Source of the DNA: Pandoraea cepalis
GTDB taxonomy: Bacteria; Pseudomonadota; Gammaproteobacteria; Burkholderiales; Burkholderiaceae
Direction: 5' to 3'
Assembly (NCBI RefSeq): GCF_902459665.1
Contig: NZ_CABPSL010000013.1
Location: forward strand, 93,399-157,398
DNA length: 64,000 nucleotides
Of the stretch, positions 36,763-46,136 are shown piece by piece. Position numbers and translations under genes: made by a program. Below the pieces are notes generated by a model that saw only the letters and a program-made list of their open reading frames with translations, searched no databases and was not told the DNA's origin. Each line of letters starts with the position of its first letter. Within the stretch, counting starts at the first letter, position 1.

Positions 36763-37791
36763 ATGAGTGTTTCGAAGGCACCTGCGGATCGCAAGGTGAT
36801 CCTCACGGGTGACCGCCCGACGGGGCCGCTGCATCTGGGCCACTATGTCGGCAGTCTGAAGAACCGCGTGGCGTATCAGCACGAATACAAACAGTTCATC
36901 CTGGTCGCCGACGCGCAGGCGTTGACGGACAACACCGACGATCGCGGCAAGGTACACCGCAACGTCTCGGAAGTGGCGCTCGACTATCTGGCCGTCGGCA
37001 TCGACCCCAGCGTGACGACCATCTGCGTGCAGACGTGGCTACCCGAACTGACCGAACTCACGTTCTACTACCTGAACCTCGTGACCGTGGCGCGCCTGGA
37101 GCGCAATCCGACCGTCAAGCAGGAGATCGGCCTGCGCAACTTCGAGCGCGATATTCCGGCGGGCTTCCTCACGTATCCGGTCAGCCAGGCGGCCGACATC
37201 ACGGCGTTTCGGGCAACGCTCGTGCCGGTCGGCGAAGACCAGTTGCCGATGATCGAGCAGACCAACGAAATCGTGCGCCGCCTGAACCGTCTGGCCGATC
37301 GCGAGATCCTGGTCGAAGCGAAGGCACTGGTGCCGCCGATCGGGCGTCTGCCGGGCATCGACGGCAAGGCCAAGATGAGCAAGTCGCTGGGCAACGTGAT
37401 CAACATTTCGTCGACGCCGGACGAGATCCGCGCTGCCGTCAAGAAGTGCTACACGGATCCGCTGCACCTGAAGGTGGAGGATCCGGGGCACCTGGAAGGC
37501 AACGTGGCATTCGCCTATCTCGATGCCTTCGACGAAGACAAGGAAGGCTTGCAGGCGCTCAAGGATCACTACGTGCGCGGCGGTCTGGCCGACTCGAAGG
37601 TGAAGGCGCGTCTGGAAGAGCGGTTGCAGGAGATGCTGCGCCCGATGCGTGAGCGTCGCGAAGAATTCGCCAAGAACCCGGAGTTCGTGTGGGACATGCT
37701 GCGCGCCGGTACGGAGCGCGCGCGTGAGACGGTCTCGCAAACGCTCGAAGATGTGCGCTCTGTCTTTGTTACGCCCGGGTGGAAGAAGTAA
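36763..37791 (+). CDS. trpS: Tryptophanyl-tRNA synthetase
   Basis: Class I synthetase charging tRNA-Trp; 342 residues. The HIGH-type motif is H24-L-G-H27 and the second signature K204-M-S-K-S208. The start at 36763 has an excellent ribosome-binding site (GGAGAGGA). The open frame upstream is not protein-like. It is a single gene with its own terminator. No T-box or Trp leader peptide was seen in the 261 bases upstream. Confidence 0.97.
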   Translation: MSVSKAPADRKVILTGDRPTGPLHLGHYVGSLKNRVAYQHEYKQFILVADAQALTDNTDDRGKVHRNVSEVALDYLAVGIDPSVTTICVQTWLPELTELTFYYLNLVTVARLERNPTVKQEIGLRNFERDIPAGFLTYPVSQAADITAFRATLVPVGEDQLPMIEQTNEIVRRLNRLADREILVEAKALVPPIGRLPGIDGKAKMSKSLGNVINISSTPDEIRAAVKKCYTDPLHLKVEDPGHLEGNVAFAYLDAFDEDKEGLQALKDHYVRGGLADSKVKARLEERLQEMLRPMRERREEFAKNPEFVWDMLRAGTERARETVSQTLEDVRSVFVTPGWKK

Positions 37792-37823
37792 CGTCGCGTG
37801 GGCGATGTTGCCAAGCGTAAGCA

Positions 37824-37850
37824 AGCAGCCCGAAGGTGGGCTGCTTTTTT
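37824..37850 (+). terminator. Intrinsic terminator of trpS
   Basis: AGCAGCCC (37824-37831), loop GAAGGT, GGGCTGCT (37838-37845), then T-run to 37850. It abuts the 3' end of the convergent small gene. Confidence 0.9.
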
Positions 37851-38212
37851 CATGGGCGCGGCAGAGGGCGAGGCGTTGTCGAGGAGGGCGTCTGTATGGC
37901 AGTTCTGGTGACAGGGGCGGTCTCGCCGTTGGGGCTCGATCCACACTGTGCCATGTCGTTCCTGAACGACTCTGCGCTGAGCAGGGGTTGCGCCTCGCCG
38001 GCGGATGCATCGTGCGCCGCAGCGCCCGCGTTCGCCTGACGGACGAGGCGCTCGACGCGGGCCAGCGCCGCATTCTGCAGGCTCAGCAGTTCCGCGAGGC
38101 CGTTTTCCGCGTCCGTTAGGGCGTCCCTGATCTGCCCTTGCGCGGCGAGTGTCCGATAGCGTTGCGCCAAATCGACGGTGGGCGCGGCGGATACGTAATT
38201 GATTGGACGCAT
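37850..38212 (-). CDS. Small hypothetical helical protein, partner of upstream membrane protein
   Basis: Not recognised. It has 120 residues: a heptad-rich helical N-terminal half (residues 12-60, Ala/Leu/Glu/Arg-rich, likely coiled coil) and a Ser/Thr/Pro-rich disordered tail. A strong ribosome-binding site (GAGGAGAC) precedes the ATG, which argues that it is a real gene. It follows the 393-residue gene after 54 bases on the same strand; that gap contains a short inverted repeat CGAGCCA-A-TGGCTCG (38249-38263). It could be a chaperone, a needle- or filament-like subunit, or an antidote of its neighbour; none can be chosen from sequence. Confidence 0.65.
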   Translation of the reverse strand: MRPINYVSAAPTVDLAQRYRTLAAQGQIRDALTDAENGLAELLSLQNAALARVERLVRQANAGAAAHDASAGEAQPLLSAESFRNDMAQCGSSPNGETAPVTRTAIQTPSSTTPRPLPRP

Positions 38213-38266
38213 GGTGATTTTGTCTCCTCGTGTTGAATGAACCCTCGCCGAGCCAATGGCTCGCCG

Positions 38267-39448
38267 TCAAAGCCTCGTATTCCCAAGCGTGTGATCAAGA
38301 TGCTCGAGATTCTCATTGAGCACGCTTTGATTGCGTGTGGTGCGCGCAATGTCATGACGGAGCTCGTTGAGACGGGCCTGTGTTTCGGTAGTCGCGCCCG
38401 ATTGATGCGCACTGTGTCTCGCTTCCAGCCCGCGATTGACGGCGTCGTTCAGGTTCTTGATGGCCGTAATCTCGTTCGATAGCTTGCCCCAGCCGCGATT
38501 GCGGGCATAACCGAAGACGTTGAATATCCCGTTGCAGGCCGTCAACACACCGGCCGCCGTTGAGGCGAGCTTCAACCCCAGCGCGAGACCGACGATGGCG
38601 GGCAGCAACCCGGGAAGCACCGCCGATGCGACCCCTAACGAGACCGTGATGACCAGGAACGAGACGAGAATCAGGATTCTTGTCTTCCATCTCCGCTTCT
38701 CTCCCGGGATGGCGGCCTGCGCCTCGGTCAGATAGTGGTTGATCAGCGGCTCGGACTTGCTCAACAGATCGCCCGTCACCACGAACGCCGCGTATAGCTC
38801 TGCCTTCGCTTGTCGAAGCGCTGCCGGCGTCATCTCCGCGTTCTCCAGGGCCCGCTGCTGGTCCTCCAGAACCCGTCGCGCCGATGTCGTGCCCACCATC
38901 GTGTCGAGCGCGGCTTTCAAATGACGGAGCGCGTCGAACGCCGCCTTCGCTTTCGGCGTCAGTTGTGCCGTGTCGGAGATTGATTGTTGCGCGTCGACGC
39001 GCTTGGACGAGATTAGCGACGTGAACGACAGATCGCGTGCCTTGCCGATTTTCACGATGGCCTTCTCGAACTGGTCGATCAGTGCATCGATGCCGAGAAT
39101 ATCGGACGCCGCGTGCGTCGAGATGGTTTCCGACAGTCGCGCGATGGCGTCGTACTCGCCGGACAGTTTGCCCCGGACCGCTGCGGGGCTGACCGCTTGC
39201 GCCGCCGCATCCCAGTCGCGCTTGATCGCGGCCAGGTTGGCGACAATGTCGGCCCGGAGCGTTTCGATCGTGGGTAAGGTATCGGCGCCAGCGGTGGCCG
39301 ACGAGGCCGATCCAGGGGCTGGCGCATGCTGCCGAACCCCGACCTGTTTCCATTCGGACCCGGGCGTTGGCGATAAGGGCTTGGCGACACGCCCGCCAAA
39401 GGCGGTATCGAAGCCTAATGACAGGTAGGATGGCGGAGCGAGCTTCAT
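38267..39448 (-). CDS. Hypothetical protein with two central membrane helices flanked by coiled coils
   Basis: Not recognised. It has 393 residues. Residues 1-60 are Pro/Ser/Gly-rich with no signal peptide. Residues 60-250 are predicted mostly helical and coiled-coil. Two hydrophobic helices follow (about 257-279 and 281-303, with LVITVSLGVASAVLPGLLPA at their join). Residues 320-393 are again heptad-like, ending HLDHTLGNTRL. This layout resembles type III secretion translocators of the IpaB/YopB kind, or pore-forming effectors, but I see no sequence signature, and no secretion genes are present in the window. The ATG at 39448 is chosen over an upstream in-frame start because it follows AAGGTG. 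Three sampled 60-base lines count 50-63 percent GC, somewhat low here. Confidence 0.72.
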   Translation of the reverse strand: MKLAPPSYLSLGFDTAFGGRVAKPLSPTPGSEWKQVGVRQHAPAPGSASSATAGADTLPTIETLRADIVANLAAIKRDWDAAAQAVSPAAVRGKLSGEYDAIARLSETISTHAASDILGIDALIDQFEKAIVKIGKARDLSFTSLISSKRVDAQQSISDTAQLTPKAKAAFDALRHLKAALDTMVGTTSARRVLEDQQRALENAEMTPAALRQAKAELYAAFVVTGDLLSKSEPLINHYLTEAQAAIPGEKRRWKTRILILVSFLVITVSLGVASAVLPGLLPAIVGLALGLKLASTAAGVLTACNGIFNVFGYARNRGWGKLSNEITAIKNLNDAVNRGLEARHSAHQSGATTETQARLNELRHDIARTTRNQSVLNENLEHLDHTLGNTRL

Positions 39449-39576
39449 GGGTAGACACCTTCTGCGCGACATTGCGAGGAGTCTATGCAGCGGTGCCCGG
39501 CCGCGCTTTTCATTCGCGCGTCGAATTGTCGGAAACGGGGTACCGAGGCACCACCGGCAACGACTGCTTACGCAAC

Positions 39577-39610
39577 AAAAAAACGCCGCGATGTGCGAGA
39601 CATCGCGGCG
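39577..39610 (-). terminator. Intrinsic terminator of the amidohydrolase gene
   Basis: On the minus strand CGCCGCGATGT and ACATCGCGGCG (39600-39610 and 39584-39594) form an 11-base stem with a 5-base loop, followed by seven T residues down to 39577. It separates the amidohydrolase operon from the hypothetical pair. Confidence 0.92.
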
Positions 39611-39676
39611 CTTCGCTTTCCGCTCACCGCGAACGCGCTTGCGCGGGTTGCCGGGCGGCGGCTCCGGTGATTGCGG

Positions 39677-40909
39677 TTATTCCGGCTGCTTGGCGACCTT
39701 GCCGTCCTTGAAGACCCAGCGGATGTTTTCGCCCTGGCCGGTCAGCACCTCGATGGATTCGAGCGGATTCCCCTCGACGACCAGCACGTCGGCCAGCGCG
39801 CCCGGTGCGATCACACCCAGCTCGCCCGCGCGATTCAGAATCTCCGCACCGATGACCGTCGCCGAGCGAAGCGCTTCGGCGGCCCCCAGCACGTCGGCAC
39901 GGATCGTCAGCTCGTCGGACTGGTACTTGTGCATGTCGCCGAGCAGGTCGGAGCCGAAGCCCATCTTCACGCCGGCGTCGCGATAGATCGTAAGCGATTC
40001 GCGACCGGCGCGCTGCACGCTCTCTACCTTGGCCACCGACTCCGGCGGCAGGCCCAGCGACGCGCCGTCCTTGGCCAGCGCGTCGTAGGTGACCAGCGTC
40101 GGCACCACATAAGCCCCTTTCTCCGCCATGAGCTTTGCCGTCTCGGCGTCGCAAAGATTGCCGTGCTCGATGGTACGCACGCCACAGCGCACAGCGCGGG
40201 CAATCGCCCGCGGGGTGTAGGCGTGGGCCATCACATAGGTTTGCGCCGCCTCCGCTTCCGCGACCGCGGCGCGGATCTCGTCTTCCGAGTATTGCGTGTT
40301 GGCAATGGGATCGACCGGCGACGCCACGCCCCCCGAGGCCATCAGCTTGATCTGCGTGGCGCCCTTCTGAATCTCCTCGCGCACGGCGAGGCGGATCGGA
40401 TCGACGCCATCGACGACGCGCCCGATCGCCCCCGCGCGAAACGCGCACGAGCACGGCTCGAGCGTGTCGCTGCGGGGACGGAAGTCCCCATGTCCGCCCG
40501 TCTGCGAGAGCGCCTTGCCCGACGGGAAAATGCGCGGCCCCGGAATCACACCCTGCTCGATGGCCTGTTGCAGCGCCCAATCGGCGCCGCCGGCGTCACG
40601 CACGGTGGTGAAGCCGCGATTGAGCATGCCCTGCATGATCGGCAGCGACTTGAGTACGGTGAGCACGTTCGGCTGGCTGGTGTTCGTGCCGAGGTTGGGA
40701 TGCGAAGCAAGCACGTGCACGTGGCAGTCGATCATGCCGGGCATGACGGTCTTGCCGGTGACGTCGATCACCGTCGCGCCGTCGATGTCGAGCGGCGTGG
40801 CGCTGAGCGCCGCAATGCGATTGCCTTCGATAACGACATCGTGACGCTCGAGCAAGCGGCCGGCGGCTGCATCGAGCACATTGCCGCCGCGAAGCAGGGT
40901 AACGGACAT
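39677..40909 (-). CDS. Metal-dependent amidohydrolase (Xaa-Pro dipeptidase/imidazolonepropionase-like)
   Basis: Cytoplasmic hydrolase of 410 residues in the amidohydrolase superfamily. The metal motif is H63-V-H65 in DCHVHVL. Later ligand regions are AHAYTP, TIEHGN and GFGSDLLGD. Many members act on aryl-dipeptides or organophosphate-type prolidase substrates; the exact substrate is unknown. It follows an MHS transporter after 64 bases on the same strand, suggesting uptake then hydrolysis of one compound. Confidence 0.87.
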   Translation of the reverse strand: MSVTLLRGGNVLDAAAGRLLERHDVVIEGNRIAALSATPLDIDGATVIDVTGKTVMPGMIDCHVHVLASHPNLGTNTSQPNVLTVLKSLPIMQGMLNRGFTTVRDAGGADWALQQAIEQGVIPGPRIFPSGKALSQTGGHGDFRPRSDTLEPCSCAFRAGAIGRVVDGVDPIRLAVREEIQKGATQIKLMASGGVASPVDPIANTQYSEDEIRAAVAEAEAAQTYVMAHAYTPRAIARAVRCGVRTIEHGNLCDAETAKLMAEKGAYVVPTLVTYDALAKDGASLGLPPESVAKVESVQRAGRESLTIYRDAGVKMGFGSDLLGDMHKYQSDELTIRADVLGAAEALRSATVIGAEILNRAGELGVIAPGALADVLVVEGNPLESIEVLTGQGENIRWVFKDGKVAKQPE

Positions 40910-40973
40910 GGGGGGATTCCTTGAAAAAATGCATAAGGCGCGCCGGTGAGGGCGCGCCCGGGCGACAGGGGAC

Positions 40974-42254
40974 TCAGGCCTTGGGCAGCGGCTTCACGAA
41001 GCACGTGCCGACGAGGCTGATGGCCGCCGCGACGATCACGTAGATAGCAGGCGCCATGTTGCTCCCCGTGCGGGCAATCAGCCACGTGATGATGAGCGCG
41101 GCGAAGCCGCCGAAGATCGTCACCGCGAAGTTATAGGCTACCGACAGACCCGTCGAGAGCACCTTCGCGGGGAACATCTCGGAGAACGCCGCGAGAATCG
41201 GGCCGGTATAGCAAGCGATGAGCAGGCCGAACACGATCTGGAACATCAGCAGCGAGTGCAGGCCAGGGGCCACGTTCAGGTACGTGAACATCGGCCATGC
41301 CAGCAGCAGGATCAGCAGGGCCGATCCCGACAGGAACGGACGGCGTCCGTAGCGATCCGCCAGACGTCCCACCACCGGCGCGAACACGAGAATCATCGCG
41401 CCGCCGACCATGCCCGCCGTGAAGCCATCGGAGGCCTGCAGCTTGAGCACGCGCTGGGCATACGTCGGCATGTAGAACAGCAGCACGTAAGTGCAGATCG
41501 TCCACAGCACAACCATGGAGAAGCTGGCGAGTGTCTCGCGCGGATACTGCGAGAGCACGTCGCGCAACGGCGTATCGGACTTCTCGGCGTGCTGGAACGT
41601 CGGCGTTTCGTCGATCTTGTGACGGATGTAGAAGCCGACCGGGCCGATGAGCATGCCCACGAGGAACGGCACGCGCCAGCCCCAGGACACGAGCGAGGCG
41701 TGATCGAGTTCCGTTGTCACGAACGTGCCCACGGCCGCGCCGAGCAGCACGGCGAAGCCAATGCTCGACTGAATCCAGGCCGAGTAATAGGCGCGCTGAT
41801 TGGCGGGCGCGTACTCGGTCAGGAAGGCCGTTGCGCCGCCCATTTCGCCGCCGGCCGAGAAGCCTTGCAGCAAACGCGCCAGCACGATGATGAGGGGCGC
41901 GCCCAGGCCGATCTGATCGTAGGTCGGGGCCAGGCCGATCATCGCGGTGCCGGCGGCCATGAGCAGAATGGTGAGCGACAGGGCCGCCTTGCGGCCCACG
42001 CGGTCGGAATAGATGCCGAGCACGATGCCGCCGACCGGGCGCATGAAGAAGCCCACGCCGAACGTGGCCACGGCCAGCAGAAACGACGACAGATCGTCGC
42101 CGGTGGGGAAGAATTGCTTCGCGATGATGGCCGCGAAGAAACTGTACACGGTGAAGTCGAACCACTCGAGACCGTTGCCGATCACCGTCGCCACGATCGC
42201 GTGACGGCGCTGACGGGCCAGGTTCTGTTGAGGCACTGCCAAAGTCGCCTGCAT
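40974..42254 (-). CDS. MHS-family MFS transporter
   Basis: Twelve-span metabolite:H+ symporter of 426 residues. It begins with the family start GNGLEWFDFTVYSFFAA, then GIYSDRVGRKAAL (loop 2-3) and RLLQGFSAGGEMGGATAFL. It is similar in layout to the truncated transporter at the start of the window. It probably imports the substrate of the downstream amidohydrolase; the pair would be an operon. The gap to the upstream LysR gene is 225 bases. Confidence 0.9.
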   Translation of the reverse strand: MQATLAVPQQNLARQRRHAIVATVIGNGLEWFDFTVYSFFAAIIAKQFFPTGDDLSSFLLAVATFGVGFFMRPVGGIVLGIYSDRVGRKAALSLTILLMAAGTAMIGLAPTYDQIGLGAPLIIVLARLLQGFSAGGEMGGATAFLTEYAPANQRAYYSAWIQSSIGFAVLLGAAVGTFVTTELDHASLVSWGWRVPFLVGMLIGPVGFYIRHKIDETPTFQHAEKSDTPLRDVLSQYPRETLASFSMVVLWTICTYVLLFYMPTYAQRVLKLQASDGFTAGMVGGAMILVFAPVVGRLADRYGRRPFLSGSALLILLLAWPMFTYLNVAPGLHSLLMFQIVFGLLIACYTGPILAAFSEMFPAKVLSTGLSVAYNFAVTIFGGFAALIITWLIARTGSNMAPAIYVIVAAAISLVGTCFVKPLPKA

Positions 42255-42430
42255 CTGAGTCTCCCGAAAGATGGGTGGCGTCCGTTGCGTGCCTTGCGAC
42301 TACGTCATACCGGTAATACGCCTGCTTTTATGTCGGATCACGTCTGCGCTCCCATCGGGATCGGCACACGTGCGCGGATAAGACACAAAGTAGTGCAGAC
42401 AAAATGACAGGCCAAACGAAAATTCTGCAT

Positions 42431-42457
42431 GTTGCCATGCGTGTGGCGCATGGCAAC
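42431..42457 (-). terminator. Hairpin downstream of LysR gene
   Basis: GTTGCCATGCG (42431-42441) and CGCATGGCAAC (42447-42457) form a perfect 11-base stem with a 5-base loop, 23 bases beyond the LysR stop. On the minus strand it is followed only by a short T-stretch, so termination strength is uncertain. Confidence 0.55.
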
Positions 42458-42479
42458 GGTCCGAAAGATGGCGTAACCC

Positions 42480-43382
42480 CTATGATGGGGAACAATATTC
42501 CGTGTAGATCCAGTTGCGGAAAATTCGCGCCGCAGCATGCTCGTGGCGCTCGGCAGGCCATACGAGATAGTAGCCGCCGCCCAGGCTGGCGGTCGCATGG
42601 CACGCCTGCACGAGCAGGCCCGCGTCGAGGCACGGATCGATCATGTGGCGCCATCCCATGACCAAACCGCCACCCTCGATCGCCATCTGCACGAGTAGCG
42701 GGTAGTAGTTCGCGCTCACCATGCGCGGAAACTTCGGTGCGTTCACCCCCTGCAGCTCGAACCAGTCGGTCCATGACATCCACTTGCGCTGGCCGTCTTC
42801 GATGAAGAGCAGCGTCTCGCCGACGAGATCGGCCGGCGTGAGCTGGCGCCCGCGCAAATAAGTGGGCGAGCAGACGGGAAACACTTCCTCGTCGAAGAGC
42901 CGCCGACCGGCGAAGTCCGGGGGCAGGTCGTTACGCACGTAATAGACGCCCAGATCGAACTCCGACGCGGACAGCGACGTCATGCCGTCTTTCACGATCA
43001 CGCGAATCTTGATGTCGGGGTGCGCGGCGCGAAATCGCATGAGTTGGGGCGTCATCCACAACACCGCCACGCCCGACGAGCAGGCCACGGTGAGTTCCAG
43101 ATCGCCGCGCCGCTTCATCAGGTCGGCGGTGGCTTCGGCGCACTCGCCGAGCAGGCGCTGGATCTGTTCGGCGTAGCGTTGCCCGGCCACCGTCAGGCGC
43201 AGCGTGCGATGCTCGCGCGTGAACAGCGCGCGCCCGAGGAATTCCTCGAGCTGCGCGATTTGCCGGCTCACGGCGCTTTGTGTGAGATTGAGTTCGACGG
43301 CGGCCCGCGTGAAGCTCGCGTGCCGCACGGCTGCATCGAAAGCGATCAGGCAATGCAGCGGCGGCAACGGCGAGATGGGCAT
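42480..43382 (-). CDS. LysR-family regulator (GcvA-like)
   Basis: Regulator of 300 residues: winged helix with SFTRAAVELNLTQSAVSRQI (about residues 23-42) and a periplasmic-binding-like effector domain. The ATG at 43382 begins just before the helix (MPISPLPPLHCLIAFDAAV); the open frame upstream is fumC read out of frame. It lies 38 bases downstream of fumC on the same strand, so it may be partly co-transcribed with it. It could regulate the downstream transporter/amidohydrolase unit. Confidence 0.9.
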   Translation of the reverse strand: MPISPLPPLHCLIAFDAAVRHASFTRAAVELNLTQSAVSRQIAQLEEFLGRALFTREHRTLRLTVAGQRYAEQIQRLLGECAEATADLMKRRGDLELTVACSSGVAVLWMTPQLMRFRAAHPDIKIRVIVKDGMTSLSASEFDLGVYYVRNDLPPDFAGRRLFDEEVFPVCSPTYLRGRQLTPADLVGETLLFIEDGQRKWMSWTDWFELQGVNAPKFPRMVSANYYPLLVQMAIEGGGLVMGWRHMIDPCLDAGLLVQACHATASLGGGYYLVWPAERHEHAAARIFRNWIYTEYCSPS

Positions 43383-43420
43383 GCGTGGTGACGAAGTGAC
43401 GGGTGAGGGCGCGCGCGAAA

Positions 43421-44809
43421 TCAGCGCTTGCCGACCATTTGCTCGGGGCGAACCCAGGCGTCGAACTGCTCGGCCGTGACGTGGCCCAACGCGAGGGCGG
43501 CCGCCTTGAGCGTGGTGCCTTCCTTGTGCGCCTTCTTGGCGATCTGCGCGGCCTTGTCGTACCCGATGTGCGGGTTGAGCGCGGTCACGAGCATGAGCGA
43601 CTCTTCGAGCAGCGTGCCGATGCGCGCACGGTTCGGTTCGATACCGATGGCGCAGTTGTCGTCGAAGCTCACCGCACCGTCGGCCAGCACGCGCACGCTT
43701 TGCAGGAAGTTGTGGATGAGCATCGGCTTGAACACATTCAGCTCGAAGTTGCCCATCGAGCCGCCGATGTTGATCGCCACGTCGTTGCCGAGCACCTGGG
43801 CGCACAGCATCGTCATCGCTTCGCATTGGGTCGGATTGACCTTGCCCGGCATGATCGAGCTGCCCGGTTCGTTTTCCGGAATCATCAGCTCGCCAATGCC
43901 GCAGCGCGGGCCGCTGGCCAGCCAGCGCACGTCGTTGGCGATCTTCATCAGGCTGGCGGCGAGCGTCTTGAGCGTGCCGTGCGCGTTGACGATGGCGTCG
44001 TTGGCGGCCAGCGCTTCGAACTTGTTCGGCGCGGTGACGAACGGCAGGCCGGTGTCGCGCGCGAGCGTGGCGGCTACTTGCCTGGCGAATTCCGGATGCG
44101 CGTTCAGGCCGGTGCCCACAGCCGTGCCGCCGAGCGCGAGTTCCGCCACGTGGGGCAGGGCGTCGTCGACGTGCTTCAGGCCGTGGTCGATCTGCGCGAC
44201 CCACCCCGAGATTTCCTGGCCGAGCGTGAGCGGCGTGGCGTCCTGGAGGTGGGTGCGGCCGATCTTGACGATATCGTCATAAGCGCGGGCCTTGGCGGCG
44301 AGCGTGTCGCGCAGTTGGCCGACCCCGGGCTTCAGGTGATTGACGAGGGCGTCGAGGGCGGCCACGCTCATGGCCGTCGGGAAGACGTCGTTCGACGACT
44401 GGCCTTTGTTCACGTCGTCGTTGGGGTGCACGAGACGCGTTTCGCCGCGCACGCCGCCGAGCAGTTCGCTGGCGCGGTTCGCGAGCACTTCGTTCATGTT
44501 CATGTTCGACTGCGTGCCCGAGCCGGTTTGCCACACGGCCAGCGGGAATTCGTCGTCATGCTGACCGGCGATGACTTCGTCGGCGGCCTGGATGATCGCG
44601 TCGGCCTTCTTCGCGTCGAGCACGCCCAGGCCCTTGTTGACCTCGGCGGCGGCGCGCTTCACGCGAGCGAGCGCGCGCACGAGTTCGCGCGGCATCTTCT
44701 CGGTGGAAATCTTGAAGTTCTGCAGCGAGCGCTGCGTTTGCGCACCCCAGAGACGATCGGCGGGTACCGCAATTTCGCCGAAGGTATCGCGTTCCATTCT
44801 CACAGACAT
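43421..44809 (-). CDS. fumC: Class II fumarate hydratase
   Basis: Converts fumarate to L-malate in the citric acid cycle without an iron-sulfur cluster. It has 462 residues, standard for FumC. The family signature [11 protein letters not shown] lies near residue 315, with [14 protein letters not shown] near 96-109. The ATG at 44809 has GAGGAG six bases upstream and begins with the family-typical [13 protein letters not shown]; longer frames upstream are not protein-like. Confidence 0.97.
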   Translation of the reverse strand: MSVRMERDTFGEIAVPADRLWGAQTQRSLQNFKISTEKMPRELVRALARVKRAAAEVNKGLGVLDAKKADAIIQAADEVIAGQHDDEFPLAVWQTGSGTQSNMNMNEVLANRASELLGGVRGETRLVHPNDDVNKGQSSNDVFPTAMSVAALDALVNHLKPGVGQLRDTLAAKARAYDDIVKIGRTHLQDATPLTLGQEISGWVAQIDHGLKHVDDALPHVAELALGGTAVGTGLNAHPEFARQVAATLARDTGLPFVTAPNKFEALAANDAIVNAHGTLKTLAASLMKIANDVRWLASGPRCGIGELMIPENEPGSSIMPGKVNPTQCEAMTMLCAQVLGNDVAINIGGSMGNFELNVFKPMLIHNFLQSVRVLADGAVSFDDNCAIGIEPNRARIGTLLEESLMLVTALNPHIGYDKAAQIAKKAHKEGTTLKAAALALGHVTAEQFDAWVRPEQMVGKR

Positions 44810-45045
44810 GATCGACTCCTCGAAGACAGAGTTAAATTCTAGAGCTTTCACCGGGATCCGGCATGGCAGCGTCTTCCGGGATGCGCCACGACGTGGGCGT
44901 GAATCGCGGGACAGGGGGGGCTTTTCGAAGGTTTGGAACCCGATGGCCCGAGCCACGAATTATGCGCCCCAACCGGGGGTAGAGGGCGCGGGGCGTCGGG
45001 CGTTTGGCGTTGGGCGAGGGCGTGCCGTAGCCGTTGCTCGCGCGC

Positions 45046-45930
45046 TCAGGCCCAGACCGCCGTCACCAATTGCAAGGCGGCGGCGATGGCGGGTTCGTCG
45101 CGTCGCGAGGCCAGCGTGACGAACGTGAGCTCCGTCGGCACACTCACGCCGTCGGCGATCACCAGACCGTGGGCGTGCGCCTCGCGCAACGCGATCGAGT
45201 CGCGCACGAGCGACAGCCCGACGCCCGACTTCACCAGATCGAGCATCGACGGCTCCTGATCCACTTCCGCCACCTTCGTGGGCGACACGCCCAGAGCGCC
45301 GAAGCGTTCAGAGAGCAGGCGGTTGTGGGCCGATTCGGGGGGCGTCCAGATCCACGGCAACGCGGCGAGTTCGCGCCATCCGCGCCGGGCCACGCGCTCG
45401 CGCCAGCCGGCGGGCGCCAGCACCTGATACGAGAACGGCGTGAGCGTGATGGCGTGAAAGCGCTCGGGGTCAGGCAGGCCGAGATAGAAGCCGACGTCGA
45501 GTTCGCCGCGCCCCAGTTGTTGCAGCACCGAGCCGGACATCCCCTGACGCAGCGCCGTTTCGATCTGCGGATATGACTCGACCAGCCGTTTGAGAAAGGC
45601 GCCCAGCCGGGTGAATTCGGGGTCGAGAATCGTGCCAATGCGCAGCCGTCCCCGCACCGTGTCGCGCATCGCACCGGCCGCCTGCTGCAGATCGGCCAGC
45701 GCGGCGAGCATGCGCTCGGCCAGCGGCAACAGGGCCTGTGCGTCGCGCGTGAGCGCCAACCCCTGCGCCGTGCGTGTGAAGAGGGTGAGCCGCAGCGCCT
45801 CCTGGAGCGCCTTCGCCTGCAGGCTGACCGCCGGTTGCGTCAGATGCAGGCGTTGCGCGGCGCGCGTGAGGTTGCCCTCGTGGGCGATGGCGACAAACGC
45901 GCGAAGATGGGCGAGTTCCATGGAGGACAT
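45046..45930 (-). CDS. LysR-family regulator, divergent from mmsA
   Basis: Regulator of 294 residues. The helix-turn-helix is [19 protein letters not shown] (about residues 20-38), followed by the effector-binding domain. ATG 45930 is preferred; another at 45921 is possible. It faces mmsA across 206 bases containing a palindrome of LysR type. By analogy with 3-hydroxypropionate systems the inducer may be a short hydroxy acid (inference). Confidence 0.9.
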   Translation of the reverse strand: MSSMELAHLRAFVAIAHEGNLTRAAQRLHLTQPAVSLQAKALQEALRLTLFTRTAQGLALTRDAQALLPLAERMLAALADLQQAAGAMRDTVRGRLRIGTILDPEFTRLGAFLKRLVESYPQIETALRQGMSGSVLQQLGRGELDVGFYLGLPDPERFHAITLTPFSYQVLAPAGWRERVARRGWRELAALPWIWTPPESAHNRLLSERFGALGVSPTKVAEVDQEPSMLDLVKSGVGLSLVRDSIALREAHAHGLVIADGVSVPTELTFVTLASRRDEPAIAAALQLVTAVWA

Positions 45931-45972
45931 TCACGGGCGGCGCCCGAGGCGTGGATTATCGAGAAAGGGAGA

Positions 45973-45997
45973 GCAACATAAGTGAATCTTATATTGC
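45973..45997. promoter_or_regulatory. LysR-type operator between lysR and mmsA
   Basis: GCAA-c-ATAAG-tgaat-CTTAT-a-TTGC is a 25-base interrupted palindrome with nine of ten arm positions matching. It contains a T-N11-A core and lies 43 bases from the regulator start. The flanks add GAGAAA (45961-45966) and TTTCTC (46007-46012), a weaker second repeat. Confidence 0.7.
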
Positions 45998-46136
45998 TTT
46001 TGATAATTTCTCATTGGATTGTGTCGGTGCGCAGCAGTACGCTTGGGGCTTGATGTGGCGTGAGCCGTGGGGCGAGCGTCTGGCGAAACAGGCGGGGACC
46101 GTGTCACGGACCGGGCCGGATTGGGGAAAGACGAAC

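Noticed and set aside
42480..44204. 574-codon frame joining LysR with the fumC region
   Set aside because: The first 274 codons are antiphase fumC sequence; LysR begins at 43382.
45951..46136. In-frame extension ahead of mmsA
   Set aside because: It covers the LysR operator and encodes an AT-rich, non-homologous peptide; mmsA homologues begin at 46137.
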